Source: Jacaranda mimosifolia
Lineage: Eukaryota > Streptophyta > Magnoliopsida > Lamiales > Bignoniaceae
NCBI GenBank assembly: GCA_018894105.1
Contig: CM032131.1
Span: 18,891,578-18,955,577 of the forward strand
Direction of reading: 5' to 3'
Length of the DNA: 64,000 bases
Part shown: positions 45,617 through 56,869 of the stretch, piece after piece
Numbering within the stretch: position 1 is the stretch's first letter
How the letters are laid out: each line of letters begins with the position of its first letter
Notes under the pieces: model-generated
The model's input: only the letters and a program-made list of their open reading frames with translations
Told to the model about the DNA's origin: nothing
Databases searched by the model: none
Made by a program: the position numbers and the translations under genes

Positions 45617-48600
45617 ATGGACCGTAGTCAAGACATCAGAGATGAATGTAATCCCAAAGCTAGAGTAGTGTATATGTCTATGAGTGCTGAGGAAAAAAGA
45701 AATTTTGGAACAACATAAAACATATTATAGAAATTGTACCTCCTAGTTAAAACAACAATGTTCAGAGGATGGAACATCTGCCAGTGTGCCTTTTGTCTCA
45801 GTATTCGCTACTTCTTATACTTTAGTTTGTATTAATATTAAATCTTGTGAGACAATTGGACCATCTCCAACTCCCACAACTTGGGATGATAAAGTAATGG
45901 TATCAATCCCAATTGTCATGAATTTTAATGGTATGTATGTACTTATTTATAGTAAATAAAATCAGTAATAAACCTTGTAAGATTTTTATTTTAGATATAC
46001 TTGAAGTATTTAGTTCGAAGAACATTAAATCCTTTCTTTGGGGATGTCAGGTGAAGGAGATAACACATTGAATATACTATCAGTCCAGTATTTCTCAGGC
46101 AACAACCATTGTAATTGATTTTCAAGATTATCAAATCTGTTACTCATACATTGGGAATTACCTAGGGCACCAAATTGCTTGTATTGCGATGCTTGTCAAT
46201 TTCATAGAGAAGGCCTGGGGTTTTGTTGATGTAGTGGTTAGGTGTCACTGCCTCCTATGGTGGTTAATCTGATACTGTATAATTTGTTTGTTGTAGATAT
46301 ATCCAGTGTTGGTAGCCACTTTCGAAATAGAGTAAGAACTTACAATAATAACTTTGCCTTGACTTCCATTTGTATAAAAACTGATCCTCAATACTGTTGG
46401 AATCATCAAGGAGTTCACATTGCTAAAGTTAATAGATAAGTGTATCATAAATTACACCCATTCAATTCTTCAGTAGAATTACCAAAGTGGCTACAATTAT
46501 TTTTCTAGATACAGCTGATGATATTAGCATTGAAGCTTAGAAAAGTATAACTTGGAACCTGAGATTCTTGATTTTTTTATTAAAGCTTTAGCTAACAATC
46601 CTTACTTTAAGGTATTCAAGTGTCTTAAATCTTGGGATAATTTGTAGAGCTATTCTATTGTCTTGCATTCTCATCCAAGGTTAGATATAAGGACATATAA
46701 TTTACCAATAAAAGAACAAGTTGTTTCTATTTGGGATGAAACTACAGATGACTGTCAGGATATGGAACGGGATACTAAAGTGTACGTCGAAGGAGGTGAA
46801 AATCGTTCAATTGAATATCATTATCGATGTTATAATCCACTACAATATCCGCTATTGTTTAATATAGAGAGTCCGGATGGCATATCGTTATAGGTAAAGG
46901 TACAAATCTTATGGGCCCTGAATTTGTTGCAGCAATAGATGACATTAGAGGATTTCAAAAAGAAATGTGGATTTCTATAGTCAAGGCATATTGGAAAATT
47001 TTTTGTTTTGAATTGACTAAGTTATATCCTCCCATGATAATTTTACTAGTGCATTTGCCAAATTGAGTATGTAACTTTTGGTAGAAAAAGAATTTTAGAT
47101 TAGATTGTGTCAAATCCTTTTTTAGGCCGAATGATGTTCACAGAATTTTTTTGGATGAATGCAAACAATCCAGATGCCCAAAGATTAAATCTTTTATATA
47201 AATTTTTTTTCTAAATACTTTGTTTAGGAGTCAAAAGATCGAAGATAGAAGTTAAGGAAAAAAAATTTATTGTTAGACGATTAGCAATTATTGATCCAAC
47301 AGAAGGAAAACGCCACTTCTTAAACATCTTGCTTATGAATGTTAGAGCACCACACTCATATGAATATCTTCTTTTAGCTAATAATCAATTACTTGTTACA
47401 TTTCATTTAGTTGTGGTGCATAAAGGTTTCATTGTATCAGATACATATGTTGAACAGTATCTTAGTGAAGCAGCACATTATCAAATGCCACTGAGTTTGA
47501 GAAGGCTATTTGCAATCCTTTTGACAAATTGTGCACCTCCAGACCCCAAGGCATTATAGAATAAATTTTACAACTCACTAATATAGATATTTGTGAAAAG
47601 ACTTTGAGATCTATTGATGATTTTCTTCCTAATATGGGAAGATCAATCCATGACTTTTCATTGTTACCTTGTTCTTACAAATTAACTAAAGATGAAAAGT
47701 TCAGCAGAGAACTCGTTGATGAGAAAAATATTTGCATCTCAAATATAGATATATTGGCAATATCTAAATTAAATCATAAACAAAACATGGCTTTCAGACC
47801 CATGATTCAAAAAGTCAAGAAAAAATAAACTGAGAGTTTTTTTCATTGATGGGCTTGGAGGAACATGAAAAATATTTTTATATCGAGCTCTACTTGCGTG
47901 TGTAAGATCAAAAGAGATATAGCTTTGGCCGTAGCACCATCGAGAGTGGCAACATCTCTATTACCTGGTGGTCGAACTGCACATTCTAGGTTCAAGTTGC
48001 CATTGAAAATTGAAAAAACTAAAAATGCAAAAATTAGCAAACAATAAAGTCTGACAAAGATAATAATACTTGCTCAGCTTATTATTTGGAATGAAGCCTC
48101 TAGGGCAAATAGAAAATCAATAGAAGCATTTGACAGATTGCTTTGCGATGTTATGAATGTCCATATATACTTTTTGATAGAAAAGTTGTTGTTTTGGCAA
48201 GTGACTGTCAACAAACAATGGCACAATGCTTATAGTGCCACATGGAACAAGCTAGCATATGATAAAAGCAAGTTTTGTTGCATCTCTTATTTGGACAAAG
48301 CTGAAAAAAAATTAAATTAGATGTCAATATTAGAGCACAGGAAGATTCGTCTTTTGCTTTATTTTTGCCCAGTTGATGATGGTAAGGAACCATATGTTTT
48401 TGAAAATAATATACAAATTCATAATAGTATTTTCCTTCCCTTTAGTTATAATGAACACTCTATAGGTGACCTCATTGATATTACTTTTCCTTCTATTCAA
48501 TCTTTAGATAATCCATGTTCTTTAGTTAATAGAGCTATTTTGACACCTAAAAATGATAGTGTGATTGAAATAAATAATATGCTTATTCAAAAAATAGCAT

Positions 48601-49190
48601 CTAAAGCTAAGCATTGCATAAGTTATAATAAAGCATGTAATGAACAAGATTAGGGTCAATATGAAGATTACTTTAATAGTATAACAAGTAATGGATTGCC
48701 ACCACATGAAATAATTTTGAAGAAAAATTGTCCTATCATGTTGCTCAGAAATTTAAATCCTATTAAAGGACTCCACAATGGCATAAGATTAATATGTAAA
48801 ATATTAGGAGAGAATTTTATAGGAGCTAAAATTGCTTCAGGCAACTTTAAAGAAAAGCATGTTTATATACTATTCATTCCTTTAGAATGTATTGACAAAC
48901 AAAAATGCCCAATTGATTTTCGAAGAATCCAATATCATGTAAGACCATGGTTTGCAATGACAATAAACAAAGCTGAAGGGCAAACACTTGACTTCATTGG
49001 TGTTTATCCTCCAAAACCTATTTTCTCTCATTGACGGCCATATGTTGCTTTATCTTGTGTGAAAAATACAAATTTCATAAAAGTTCTTATAAAACTAATG
49101 CCTGAAGCAGAAGCCCTACAACAGCACAGTAAGAACATAGTGCATACAAAAATTTACAAATGGATGGAGCTTGAAATTGGTGAATATTTT
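45617..49190 (+). pseudogene. Helitron Rep N-terminal copy B plus Pif1-like helicase
   Basis: It opens MDRSQDIRDECNPKARVVY and repeats the copy A blocks up to about 46890, then continues IDDIRGFQKEMW, LVHLPN, MNVRAPHSYEYLLLANNQ, EQYLSEAAHYQMPLSLRRLF. Helicase motifs follow but are broken. Walker A reads GLGGT*KI (stop at 47866-47868). Walker B reads LIIWNEAS with Asn for Asp (48090-48092). PGGRTAHSRFKLP sits in a shifted frame. Later come RAILTPKND, PWFAMTINKAEGQTLDFIGV, and a stop in SH*RPYVALSC, where the arginine of ALSR is Cys. The Rep catalytic segment is also absent here. It should be a 5'-3' helicase fused to Rep; nonfunctional. Confidence 0.85.
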
Positions 49191-49319
49191 TATTTAGTTT
49201 ACTTTCAAGACAAGCTTTACTTTTTTTCGAATACTTTGCTATTATATATAGCTATTATGATTTGAATATAGTCTTTTTGAGTAATTTATTGTTGCATATA
49301 ACTAATATGAGTCAGCAAA

Positions 49320-51660
49320 TATATCATATCAAAGACACCGGTCAAGTATTGCGAAGCTTGCCAGCAAAAGTTTTGGTAGAATAAAAAACATCATCAAGAC
49401 AGTCATTGAACACCTCAAAAGATATCAAAGACTTGTGCTCGTGGATGAATAGGTAACAAATAAGATCCATTCAAATTCATTCTATGTCCCTCTCTCCTAA
49501 CTTTCTTAGAGCTCTACATTGCTATGTACATTTGCAAATTTGACATTCAGATTTTTAAATTATTTGATCTATCACATACCTTTATAAATTGATATTTTTG
49601 GCTTGTATATGTATCGACATCTTAAGCACAAAAACATGCCTAATATAAAATTGTATTTATAGGGGACAAGAATTGTTGGAGTAATCTTCGACCTTGACAT
49701 CAAACAATTTGAGAATATCCTAAACTTGATTGAGACTTATTTAATATCAAATGTAAGAGTAGTTGCATCCAATCCATATTACGACAATGGTAGTAATGAT
49801 TATCGATGGATTATCAACTCAAGCACTGTCGTAAATAGAGAAATAAGAAATCTTATCTCACAAAGCATCATTATTCCAAGATTTTCTTCAATTTCTAGTT
49901 AGTCATATCTCCTGAACGAAGGACTATCAATATGACACTATAAGGAATATCTCTATTAGAATATTTGTTGCACATTTATTTACTAACACAAAAAATCATC
50001 CATTTGTTGACTTCTTTTGCAAGTATACTCGCAATTGTCATAAAAAAATTTGAACAACGCATTGTTCAGTCTTCTAGTGAAACACATATCATTCAAAAAT
50101 TTGGCATTATGAACCATGAGTAAGAATAAATTGCATCTCTCTTTCTCTAAATCAGATATTTTTCTGATTAGTTCTACATTTAATTTTATTACATTTCATT
50201 ATAGAGCAAAACTACTTGTTTTATCACTTTGGAACAACGTGGCACCCTCTAAAGGTAGTAGAATTACTTCATCGATTGACGCAATGCCCATTTATATCAA
50301 CAACAAAACTTACTGTATCACCATACTACAATAAGACATTATATGAAATGTTATTTTGTATCTTGAATTTAAATAATTCTACATTTTTCATTCGTCTCAA
50401 TGTCAGGCTTGTATCTAGGATCAACACCAGCAATAAATATAGCTATTGAACTACCGTTCCCAGAAGCGCAACTACTTAAAGCATGGTTAGATTTAATTTA
50501 AGTATTTCAATAATTCATATAACTATTACATTGTCATCCACTTGCAAAATAACTTATAGCATGTGCAAAATTAGGCAAGCAAGCAATCAGATAGTAATAA
50601 CACAAAGTCTGCAACAACTTGATTTCAATATGAAAATCTACTGTCAGTGAAAGAATCAGCAATGAAAGTGCACACTATTGCATATGCTACTGCTAATGAA
50701 AATGTAAGTTTTGTAAATAATGGACATTCTGAGCCAATTTAGGCAATGGATATGTAAACTTATAGTTTGTTAAAAAAATAATAGTAGTTATATAACGAAC
50801 TATTTCAAATTGATAGATTCTTTGTGAGCGTAAAAGCAAAAATCACCAACACAACACAACATTTCTACTATATAGGATGCAACAAGTGCAGTAAATCATA
50901 TGCAGCTTAGTTTAATTAGTCTATTAACTGGAGCCACTACAAACAAACGACAATTGCTTGGCCAAGGTAAATCTAGACAATGTTCTTTACTAAATTCAAT
51001 AAAGTTGATTAGCTTATCTTCTAAAATACCAGCTATACTTGTAGAGCTATAGTACTTGCTGACTTATATGATGAAATAGGTGAATTGAGCATAACAATTT
51101 TTGGTGATGATGCTACCAAGTTACTTCAAAAGGATGCAATGATATGCATGGAAATGCAGGGCAAGGTAAGCCATTAAAAGCATAAATTATTTTTTAAATG
51201 CTTTTCAAAAGTAAGCTAGTAATAATATCTTTTTATGCAGGGTGAAATGCTACAATTAGATGAAATAAATTCTATTTTGAACGACACAACATATCTTGTG
51301 AAAGTAAGAAAATCAGTAAGGCGGCGATATGACAGAAAAGTCCAACATATTGTTCTTAGCCTTACTAAAGAAAAAATCTCAGACATACCAACAAGTGAAA
51401 TATGCTTGTTGATGATAGCATCACAATAAAGCTCTTCTACAGAAGCACATCTTGAAGAATCGATTAGCGAAAAAGCTTTCACCACACAAAAATCGTCCAA
51501 AGGAGGTAAATTTGTTCCTTATCTTATTTGCAAATCAAAATATCAAATTCAACATCATAATAGATCAAAATTTCTATCGACCCAAATCAAAAAAGTGATA
51601 CAGGAACTGCCAAATTCAAGAGAGCCAAACTATCATCTCCAAGCCATGCAAATTTAAACA
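49320..51660 (+). pseudogene. RPA70-like single-strand DNA-binding gene of the Helitron
   Basis: The exon at about 49663-49902 encodes GTRIVGVIFDLDIKQFENIL, IETYLISNVRVV and DYRWIINSSTVV, an RPA OB-fold block. Next are LLVLSLWNNVAPSKGSRITS (about 50210), GLYLGSTPAINIAIELPFPE (about 50408), a CNKCSKSYAA zinc-ribbon start (about 50880), and LADLYDEIGELSITIFGDDA with KVRKSVRRRYDRKVQHIVLS (51060-51360), the C-terminal OB fold. Spacers between blocks look like introns (for example GTAACAA after 49450). Stops inside blocks mark decay. Plant Helitrons commonly carry such RPA genes, thought to bind the single-stranded intermediate. It is placed directly after the helicase, as expected. Confidence 0.75.
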
Positions 51661-51831
51661 ACTAAATGGGCCAAAAATGAATGTAGATATGAATAGTGAA
51701 ACTGGTAAAGTTTATTTTGTATAATATAATCCTTTTTTGACACACAATATTGGTGTTTTCCTGGTCGACATATCAAGTAACTGCACTTGTTCCATGTTTC
51801 CTTCTACTAAAGTTCTATAGCTTTTATATTA

Positions 51832-52153
51832 GAGTTAATTACAGTCAGCCCCCAATCTATGGCCTCATTTGCGTATTGCCCTCCAACCGTTGTCGATGTG
51901 CAATTTTACCACCTGAATTAGTTAAAATGGGTGCCAACACCACATTTGCTCATTTTCGATAGAATCCGACCGATGAGCATTAGGCACATTGGCTGAAGAA
52001 AATTGAATATTCTTGTTAGATTCCACTGGATATGAGCAAATGTGGTGTCGGCGCACATTTTAACTAGTTTAGGTGGTAAAATTGCACATCCACAATGATT
52101 GGGGGCACTGTGCAAAGGAGGCCATAGGTTGGGGGGCTGACTGCAATTAACCA
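51832..52153. mobile_element. Mutator-type MITE with exact 9-bp target duplication
   Basis: The arms are inverted copies of about 130 bp. The left arm has TTAATTACAGTCAGCCCCCA, ATGGCCTC and GTGCAATTTTACCACCTGAA; the right arm on minus has TTAATTGCAGTCAGCCCCCC, ATGGCCTC and GTGCAATTTTACCACCTAAA. It is flanked by TTTATATTA at 51823-51831 and 52154-52162. Non-coding, 322 bp, almost entirely hairpin. Confidence 0.85.
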
Positions 52154-52162
52154 TTTATATTA

Positions 52163-53798
52163 CTCTAAATACATTTGAATTTTTTAGTTTGCAAGACCAT
52201 TTCAAATAATTTCATTATTCATCAGTGTTGAATGCACATATATTAATTTTATGTGCATGAGGTTGATGGTTCCTAGATAAAGGGTTCATATATAAAGCTA
52301 ATTTTCTATGCACTAAGTTCTCATCCTTTGAGTAGCAAATATGATTTTAGTCTATGGAATTTCTAAATGTTGTTTTCCTATATATTTTGTGGTTATCTTA
52401 GAGTAGAGGTTACAACCATAGGCATCCACTATCTCAAGTTGCATGGTGCTGGCAAGAGTATATGGCATTTGCACTTGAAAAATCAAATTTTGGTGCAAAC
52501 CGCCAAAGACTACATACTTTTTAGTCTAAAGAGGTTTCGGTTTGGGAAAGTTAGATTACAACAAAGAAAAATTGTTTTAATGAGGTGGCATTTATTTTTG
52601 ATAAATTTTATTGGAGGAAAATTTGATCAATTTGATATCTTTATCATTTCTTGAAACTAAAATTCATTTTTTTTAGTTATGAAATGAGTTGGTTGCAAAA
52701 AGCCACCATAGGCACAAGCTGAAATTTGGAAATTGAATACTATTGCATCTTGCGTTTGGTGGATTTTGATTATGGACATGCATGCTACTACATATGAGTT
52801 ATTATAAATGTTCAGCAATTCAATTATAAAGTTGCATTATTTATTTGTTTTTCTCTTTCTTGACAATTGTATGAACTAAGGAATAACCAAAGCAAATTGG
52901 AATTCTTACAATACCCAAAAAGAAATGAAAAATTAAAGAAAAAACTGAAATTCAGTCCTTTTTCCTTCTTCCAAAATTATTTTTTGGAGAGAAATAAAAA
53001 ATTAAATCCAAAGGTGGCTCTACCTTTAGTCAAGAAAAGCGACCGCCTTAGGTATCCAAATTTTGGAGGCCTCTTATATATTTTTCTTTCAAATTTTAAA
53101 TTCAAAAAATATATATAATTAGGCCTTTATTTAGAGGCCTTATTATTTAAAGGTATGATAATTAATTAATTGAATATAAACAATCAAAAAAAAAAATTTA
53201 AATTTTAGCACTTTCAATTCTGCAAATTCTCTTCTATCCTTTTATTTCTTATTCTTTCACTAAAAAAGAAAAAAAAATCTTATTCATGTTCTTCCTTTTC
53301 AATACTACTCACTAAATAAATCCTCTTTTTCAATTACAATCACTAAATAATATTCCAATATTAATCACGAAAAAACATTAACTTAAACTCTCTTTCACTA
53401 CAAATCAAAGTTTTATTTCTTAAATTTCTTTTCCATTTGCTCTGGCAAAACAAAGCTTTTAAAATTGAAACTAACAAAATCTTACCTAAGGTCAACAATG
53501 TCTTAAGAAAAATAGAATGGGTTAGTTATTCTATCAATTGAAGAGAAAATATTAGAGAAATTGATTATAGAGTTAATTAATAATTTTGCATCTCAAGAAA
53601 GTTAGAAAATAAAATTTAGATAGTGATATTTTATGTAGATTTTTTTTATAAAGTATGAAATACTTATTAAAAAGACATGTAGTTAAAAATTTAACAATTT
53701 AGTAAAATTTTAATTTTTTTGATTATATATTAAAGGCGCCATCTTTATGTTTAGCCTTAGGCCTTCAATTTTATCTAGACAAACCCGGATTAAATCTG
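52163..53798. other. Repeat debris without genes
   Basis: The only long frame (52867-53118) is a low-complexity Lys/Phe stretch without a known domain. Between 53040 and 53770 the sequence has CGCCTTAGG, GGCCTC and AGGCCTT words in both orientations, suggesting an old inverted-repeat element with lost ends. No borders could be set. Confidence 0.3.
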
Positions 53799-53803
53799 CA
53801 CAA

Positions 53804-56800
53804 TATGACACCCCCACTTTGGATAACACCTAAGTTGAGACGCCACTTAGCTTAGTCTTAAATTGAACTCACAATACAAATCAGTAGGCCCATAACAAAC
53901 TTTTCAAACTTATCAGAAATAATAGTGGATTTCAACTTAAACTATCCTTCACAAACAATAAATGCAAACCTTAGATGATCCCATGACATACTGCATATGT
54001 ATTAAATACATCTAACAAAATATTTACATGCCTTAAGTCATCAACATCAACATGACATATCACAACGCCTTAAGTCCAGGCTTAACATTCAAATAATTCT
54101 ATATATACATTCAAACACCTAATCTATTACAAAATATGTTCATGTCCATGCCCAGAATCCAAGTTCTTCAGTTAATCCTATCTGAGAAAAGAAAGGATAA
54201 AACAGGGTAAGTCCAAAGGACTTAGTAAGTGATATCTGTAATCATACACAATGGGGATCTGTCAAGGAAGAATTAATTCAACAGACCGTAATTCAATAGT
54301 TTAACAGAAACATCTCAGGATACAGTCATACAATCCAAAAACAATCGAACAGTCAAGGGACAATCAAATAGTCAGGATACACTCGAACGGTCAGAATACA
54401 ATCAAACAGAAAGTTTCGAATAACATATGCATACAAGTCAATCAATCTTATCCAAGCGGGACAGCTTGATACACAGTAGATGCCTAGGTAGTATCCCTAG
54501 CACATAAATAAAACACGGCAGATGCCTAGGAGTATCCCTAACACACACTAACAGACGGTAGATGACCAGGAGTATCCCTAGCACATCACTGACATATGGA
54601 CGATACCTAAAAGTATCCCTAGCATATTACTGAGAGACGAACGATACCTAGGAGTATCCCTAGCATAGCACTGACAGACGAACGATACCTAAGAGTATCC
54701 CTAGCATATCGCTGACAGAATGACGATACCTAGGAGTATCCCCAGCATATTATAGACACACGGTATGCCTAGGAGTATCCCTAGCATATTACTGATACCA
54801 AATAAGACGGGTGTGCCGGCGGGGCAACAGATACAGTATAGAACAGTACATATATCAGAACAAGCAGATAGCAGATCAGACAGATAGCAGAATAGTCGGT
54901 TAATAGGATAGTCAGGTAATAGACAGTTGGATAACAAGACGATTGGATATCAGAACAGTACATGTAACATATAACAAATAGATGTTCTAGGCACCAAAAC
55001 AAACAGGAAACAAAGTCATAACAGAAAATAACCCTCATAGGGGTATCTGGATCAAATAATAGATAATCAATGAGATCTCAATAGATCACAGATTTCAATA
55101 ACACAGTCTAGTCAGTACAGAAATAATAATCCTTACAGGGGTTTATCATAAATAGCGACGAGTGTAAGAAAGCGCCAGATTGGCAAACCTTCACCTCCGT
55201 AGTCTCAGAAAACTGCAACCTCAATAAGTAGTCTATTGGTCTGTGGAACCTACTCCTTCATCACTTAACCAAAGGAATAAATCCACAATAAAAATCTTTA
55301 ATTGACCTTAATAATCTCCAGCAATTACAATCTTATTATCAACAATCTAATATCGATAGCTATGCACTAATATGGCAGTTAAAGGTATGATCACTACTAT
55401 TAGTATGATACGACTAATTATGCTGGTTAATACAAAAATATTATAGGGTTTATATCGGTACTAGCAAAACGGTATAATCAAATCCTTATTTATATAATTA
55501 ATCCCATGCCATTATCTCAAATCAACAATAATAGTCCAATTATCTTAATTAATCCAATTGTTGTCGCTTAAGTCCTAAACTCACAAAATTAGGGTTTTCC
55601 TTTCCAATTAACTCAATATATCCCAACATTATCACAAAATAATACAATTCAAGTTCATTAAGTTTATAACAACATATGCATGTTCCAAATCTTAGTCCAT
55701 CTCACCTTAAATAACCCAATTATCATTACTTAGGTTCCAATTTCATAAAATCATAGTTTAAACGCATAATTAACTTAATTAACCTAACTTATCATACAGT
55801 AATACAAACTCGGGTCCACTAAGCTATACTATGATCCATGCCTGGGAATATATATATCAATCATCTATTAATCCTTCATTATACAAGGTTTAAGGGAATT
55901 AACGGTACAACATATATATATAGACATAATCCCATTCCAACTTCTTTACCCACGATCTGATTATTGAGGCCCCAAAATCATGAACCAAGAACACCGTCAC
56001 TATCCTTGCGATGAGCTGAAGAATCTATCCTAGTCTACCGCCGCGCGCTGTCCGCCGTCACCAAAAAAGTCCAAAACCACCACCAATATGCACTTTTCAA
56101 TTCAACCAAACAAACCCCTCAATCAATTTCACCAATCGCTGCTCAATTTCAGCTCCGATCATTCTTCACCACTACTCGCCATCGTGCTATTTTAGCCTAA
56201 TTCCGTCACCACCACTGGACAAAACTCAACACCCAACACACCTACTTGTTCCTAGAGCTAAGAGCAATAGAACCCACCCTTCGTCTACCCCTGCAAGTCA
56301 CCGAAAGTGGAAACCCACCAAGCTCCGCCATGCGCCACCTCAGCCTTCAATTTTTTGGCGTTTCATCGGTGGGTTTGGGAAGAAATGGGTATATTCCTGT
56401 TCACCGTGAAGAGAGGAATAATTTGGTATATAATATTAAAGTTTTTTGCTTCTGGAGTTGTTCACCGGAGAATGAGGAAGAAATTGGTGCATGGGGGAAG
56501 AAAAATGGAGAAAAAGGAGTAGACCAAGATATTTAAAATGCAATCTTTTGAAAATTGTAGTTTACGCAAAACTTAGGTTAGATTTTCAGTTAGGTCCTCC
56601 AACACTTCAAAGCTTCTCTTTTTGGTCCCATTTTAATATAGTGTCTCATTTGGTCCCTTTTGACCCAAAATGATTACCATGCAACCCCAAACTTAAAATG
56701 TGATCCAATCAAGTCTTACTTAATTGCATTTTCAACCCAAAACTTTCAAAACTTTTTTGCAATTAAGTCCTATTCATCTATTTTTGAGCTCTAAAATTCA

Positions 56801-56864
56801 ACCAATCAAAATCTTGATTTCTAAGTCCTTATTTTTCAAAATACTGAATTTCAAGTGTATTACA
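53804..56864 (-). mobile_element. Long solo LTR, family member 2
   Basis: It starts TATGACACCCCCAC and ends GTGTATTACA, and is flanked by an exact CACAA duplication (53799-53803 and 56865-56869). It shares with member 1 GGTAAGTCCAAAGGACTTAG, GGATCTG near the same place, and the block at about 55180-55270 (GCCAGATTGGCAAACCTTCA, CTACTCCTTCATCAC). At 3061 bp it is longer than member 1, partly through a different minisatellite. The GC-rich segment at 55980-56350 resembles the leader segments of member 3. No gag or pol; no real protein gene, although short frames occur. Confidence 0.75.
54470..54800. repeat. Minisatellite of ~45-bp units in long LTR 2
   Basis: Seven or so units containing GATACCTAGGAGTATCCCTA and GCATATTACTGACAGACGAA, with small length differences. 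Each has an internal palindrome around TACCTAGG and TATCCC. A different unit occupies the similar position in member 1. Confidence 0.85.
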
Positions 56865-56869
56865 CACAA

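Larger units (their letters stand above)
41299..51660 (+). mobile_element. Decayed Helitron with duplicated 5' half
   Basis: In order: a leader region (41299-42414), N-terminal Helitron protein copy A (to about 44420), a second leader (44433-45616), copy B running into a Pif1-like helicase (to about 49190), and an RPA-like gene (49320-51660). This order is standard for plant Helitrons. Leader and Rep segments recur with a 3.13-3.2 kb offset. Helitron 5'-TC and 3'-CTRR hairpin ends were not identified, so the outer limits are approximate. Confidence 0.75.

Noticed and set aside
56246..56536. 96-codon plus-strand frame in the GC-rich part of long LTR 2
   Set aside because: Lies within the LTR leader-like region, not conserved in members 1 or 3.
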